Below, piece by piece: positions 6,167-7,725 of a DNA stretch of 7,725 nt. The DNA comes from Lachnospiraceae bacterium. GTDB lineage: Bacteria > Bacillota > Clostridia > Lachnospirales > Lachnospiraceae. Positions within the stretch are counted from its first letter, which is position 1. Every line of letters starts with the position of its first letter. The DNA is taken from positions 1 through 7,725 of the forward strand of contig JAEDOO010000088.1 in assembly GCA_016301965.1 (NCBI GenBank), in the 5' to 3' direction. A program made the translations under genes and the position numbers. The notes beneath the pieces were generated by a model. It did no database searches. It saw only the letters and a list, made by a program, of their open reading frames with translations, and was not told where the DNA came from.

Positions 6167-7465
6167 ATGGTAACGTATTCTGTAACTGAGCTTTGCGCCC
6201 TGTTTTTTATTTACGGTTTTGCAGGGTGGATCCTGGAAACAGTATATGCCACGATCCGCCACCGTTCTTTTTCCAATCGAGGTATTATTAACGGTCCGTT
6301 TTGTGTGACCTACGGTGTGGGCGCGATCCTGGTTACCGTAACCTTGCAGGAACTGACGGGTGTCTGGCTGTTCGTGTTCAGTATGATCTATACCACGGTG
6401 GTAGAATGGGTAGGAGGACATCTGTCGGAAAGACTGCTGCACAGAAGGCTGTGGAACTATGAAAATGTCCGGGGCAATGTGGATGGCTATATCTGTCTCC
6501 CGGCATCTCTTCTATGGGGCGCACTGGGTTTTGTGATTATCCGTTGGGGGAATGAGTTCTTTGTACAGCTCATTCGGAGGCTTCCGCATATTTTGACGGT
6601 GGTGATCCTGTGGGTGCTTCTGGGTATCCTGGCCGCAGATCTTCTGGGTACACATTTTCTGCTGCAGCAGCGGGGCCGTCATCTGGAAAAGTGGAGTCAG
6701 TCAAATAAAAGGATAGCGACAGTCACGGCGGCTCTCGAAAAAAGAATCGTCGATGCTGTGGAAAAACGTGTGCAGAGGGCCTATCCCCAGGCGAAAACCA
6801 TGGACAAAGCAGCCGATGAGGAGGGCGTATTTGCCGCCGGCTGTGGATTTTATAAGCTGGTGTGGATCCTGGTGGTGGGATCTTTGCTGGGCGATCTGAC
6901 AGAGACGCTGTTTTGCCGTGTCAGAGCCGGAGTGTGGATGAGCCGCAGCAGTCTCGTCTGGGGCCCCTTCAGCATTGTCTGGGGTATGGCCATGGTGATG
7001 GCCACGGTACTGTTGTACAGATCCCGGAATAAGGGCAGCTTTTTTATCTTTTCCATCGGAACGTTTCTGGGCGGTGCCTATGAGTATCTGTGCAGCGTGA
7101 TCACGGAGATCGCTTTTGGTACAGTCTTCTGGGATTACAGTGCGATTCCCTTTAATCTGGGCGGCAGGATCAATCTGCTGTACTGCTTTTTCTGGGGACT
7201 GGCTTCCGTGGTGTGGATCCAGATCGTGTATCCTGTATTTTCCAGACTGGTGGAAAAGATACCCGTGAAGCCGGGAAAAGTGATTACCTGGTTTCTGGCA
7301 ATATTTATGGTCTGTGATATGGCTGTGTCGGCGGCAGCGCTGGTGCGCTATCAGGAGCGGAGCGAGCAGATACCGGCCACGAATGTGGTGCAGGAAGTGC
7401 TGGATACATATTATGGGGATGCGGTGATGGAGAGGATCTATCCGAATGCGATCAGTGTGAAATGA
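6167..7465 (+). CDS. CmpB-family membrane protein (putative ABC transporter permease), tandem duplicated
   Basis: This 432-residue polytopic membrane protein matches the family annotated as putative ABC transporter permease (ABC_trans_CmpB, formerly a DUF). The N-terminal half (about 11-130) has the typical IYGFAGWILETVYATI (15-30), RGIINGPFCVTYGVGA (38-53), EWVGGHLSERL (80-90) and LWNYENVRGNVDGYICL (95-111). After a charged linker with coiled-coil character (about 165-220), the C-terminal half (228-356) repeats the pattern: GDLTETLF (242-249), SLVWGPFSIVWGMA (262-275), GGAYEYLC (302-309) and FWDYSAIPFNLGGRINL (321-337). A last helix lies at about 372-393, followed by a short polar tail. Paired residues are E24/E246, GP 43-44/266-267, E80/E306 and WNY 96-98/WDY 322-324. 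No ABC ATPase or binding protein gene is adjacent, so the permease label is doubtful and the true function is unknown. It appears to be a single-gene unit. Confidence 0.85.
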   Translation: MVTYSVTELCALFFIYGFAGWILETVYATIRHRSFSNRGIINGPFCVTYGVGAILVTVTLQELTGVWLFVFSMIYTTVVEWVGGHLSERLLHRRLWNYENVRGNVDGYICLPASLLWGALGFVIIRWGNEFFVQLIRRLPHILTVVILWVLLGILAADLLGTHFLLQQRGRHLEKWSQSNKRIATVTAALEKRIVDAVEKRVQRAYPQAKTMDKAADEEGVFAAGCGFYKLVWILVVGSLLGDLTETLFCRVRAGVWMSRSSLVWGPFSIVWGMAMVMATVLLYRSRNKGSFFIFSIGTFLGGAYEYLCSVITEIAFGTVFWDYSAIPFNLGGRINLLYCFFWGLASVVWIQIVYPVFSRLVEKIPVKPGKVITWFLAIFMVCDMAVSAAALVRYQERSEQIPATNVVQEVLDTYYGDAVMERIYPNAISVK

Positions 7466-7529
7466 AGAATTACGTTTTTACATTTATAGAGGATTATACA
7501 TTGAGGTAAATATGTATTCTTGTAATATG

Positions 7530-7568
7530 ATAATAATGTTTGACATAAATAAATGTAAATGTTATTAT
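7530..7568. repeat. Imperfect inverted repeat spanning the leader promoter (candidate operator)
   Basis: The left arm 7530-7546 and the right arm 7553-7568 share ATAATAA at their outer ends, then TTT and ACAT inward, with two mismatches and one extra base. The spacer is six bases. The arms cover the -35 and -10 boxes respectively, so a dimeric repressor bound here would block the promoter. The region is AT-rich, which raises the chance of accidental symmetry. Confidence 0.45.
7540..7568 (+). promoter_or_regulatory. Near-consensus housekeeping promoter
   Basis: TTGACA at 7540-7545 and TATTAT at 7563-7568 are separated by exactly 17 bases. This matches the SigA consensus at 11 of 12 positions and is the best promoter in the window. 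Transcription would start near 7575, just before the ribosome binding site of the small ORF. Confidence 0.8.
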
Positions 7569-7591
7569 TCTTAATAGAAAAGGTGCTACCC

Positions 7592-7636
7592 ATGACGGTT
7601 CGCCTGATTTTTGGGTTAAAAAAAATAACCGCCTAA
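7592..7636 (+). CDS. Possible 14-codon leader peptide overlapping a terminator
   Basis: ATG at 7592 opens MTVRLIFGLKKITA and a TAA at 7634-7636. An AAAGGTG (7578-7584) seven bases upstream can serve as ribosome binding site. The last codons lie in the left arm of the terminator at 7620-7666 and the stop codon is the start of its loop, so a ribosome at the stop would cover the whole left arm. With a strong promoter directly upstream this fits a leader peptide of a ribosome-controlled attenuator, as known for bmrB-bmrCD and vmlR of Bacillus subtilis. There is no run of one amino acid, so classical amino-acid attenuation is unlikely. ACCCA (7588-7592) can pair with TGGGT (7612-7616) and partly hide the start. 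An ORF this short could be chance; translation is unproven. Confidence 0.5.
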   Translation: MTVRLIFGLKKITA

Positions 7637-7666
7637 CTTTCTCAGGGTTTGGGGCGGTTATTTTTT
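7620..7666 (+). terminator. Strong intrinsic terminator, probable attenuator
   Basis: A14-base perfect stem pairs 7620-7633 with 7653-7666: AATAACCGCC on the left, GGCGGTTATT on the right, extended by A and T runs. The loop is 19 bases with possible inner pairing of AAC (7635-7637) and GTT (7647-7649). The T run 7661-7666 follows the GC core. The A run before it makes it work on both strands. It lies 155 bases after the CmpB gene, too far to be that gene's closest terminator, and directly behind the promoter at 7540-7568. A weak rival pairing of CGGTT (7596-7600) with AACCG (7627-7631) is possible. Confidence 0.92.
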
Positions 7667-7725
7667 GCTCTTTTCTGTGTATTAATTCCTATCGAATATC
7701 CAAGACCAAATGAGGTTATGCAGAT
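7667..7725. other. Window end without a recognisable gene
   Basis: The last 59 bases after the terminator show no gene start that I can support. The segment near 7708-7719 has an AGG followed closely by an ATG, but the spacing is too short for a normal ribosome binding site. The gene controlled by the leader, if any, begins at or beyond the edge. Confidence 0.4.

Noticed and set aside
7575..7666. Ligand-binding riboswitch upstream of the last terminator
   Set aside because: The segment between promoter and terminator is about 45 bases and shows no conserved core that I recognise from preQ1, fluoride, ZTP or guanidine classes; the small ORF explains it better.

Overview
The window reads as chromosomal DNA from a low-to-mid GC Firmicute, most likely a gut clostridium of the Lachnospiraceae type (Blautia/Dorea-like). 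This is an inference from protein style: a SpoIIE-type phosphatase paired with an RsbW-type kinase, a CmpB-family membrane protein, an XRE regulator fused to a membrane domain, AGGAGG-type ribosome binding sites, and intrinsic terminators. No sequence search was possible. All recognisable genes lie on the + strand. I see no insertion sequence, CRISPR array, tRNA or rRNA.

Bases 1-3635 form one apparent transcription unit. It holds the tail of an unrecognised gene (2-118), a membrane sensor PP2C phosphatase of the SpoIIE/RsbU type (137-1783), a small RsbW-like HATPase (1780-2187, start and stop overlapping as ATGA), and a sodium-dependent NSS/SNF-family transporter (2233-3552). A strong intrinsic terminator at 3588-3635 closes it. 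The phosphatase and HATPase are the two enzymes expected of a partner-switching signalling module. Neither the STAS anti-anti-sigma protein nor the sigma factor is in the window.

Bases 3636-4390 hold a single gene with its own probable -10 box: a membrane-anchored FKBP-type peptidyl-prolyl isomerase (3711-4289), followed by a long terminator-like hairpin. About 410 bases without a convincing gene follow. Next comes a DNA-binding XRE regulator fused to a six-helix membrane domain (4803-5801), which ends in a strong stem-loop without a T tract.

Bases 5862-6166 are non-coding. They carry a 19-base direct repeat (two copies 54 bases apart) and, just ahead of the next gene, a hairpin followed by five T residues that overlaps an extended -10-like box. 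The gene at 6167-7465 encodes a CmpB-family (putative ABC transporter permease) membrane protein made of two related halves.

The most interesting stretch is the right edge, 7530-7666. A near-consensus promoter (TTGACA, 17 bases, TATTAT) lies inside an imperfect inverted repeat. It is followed by a possible 14-codon ORF whose last codons form the left arm of a strong intrinsic terminator. This is the layout of a translation-dependent attenuator, probably controlling a gene beyond the window.

For three genes I chose a start downstream of the longest possible one, because the ribosome binding site fits only the inner ATG: the NSS transporter (2233), the FKBP protein (3711) and the CmpB protein (6167).
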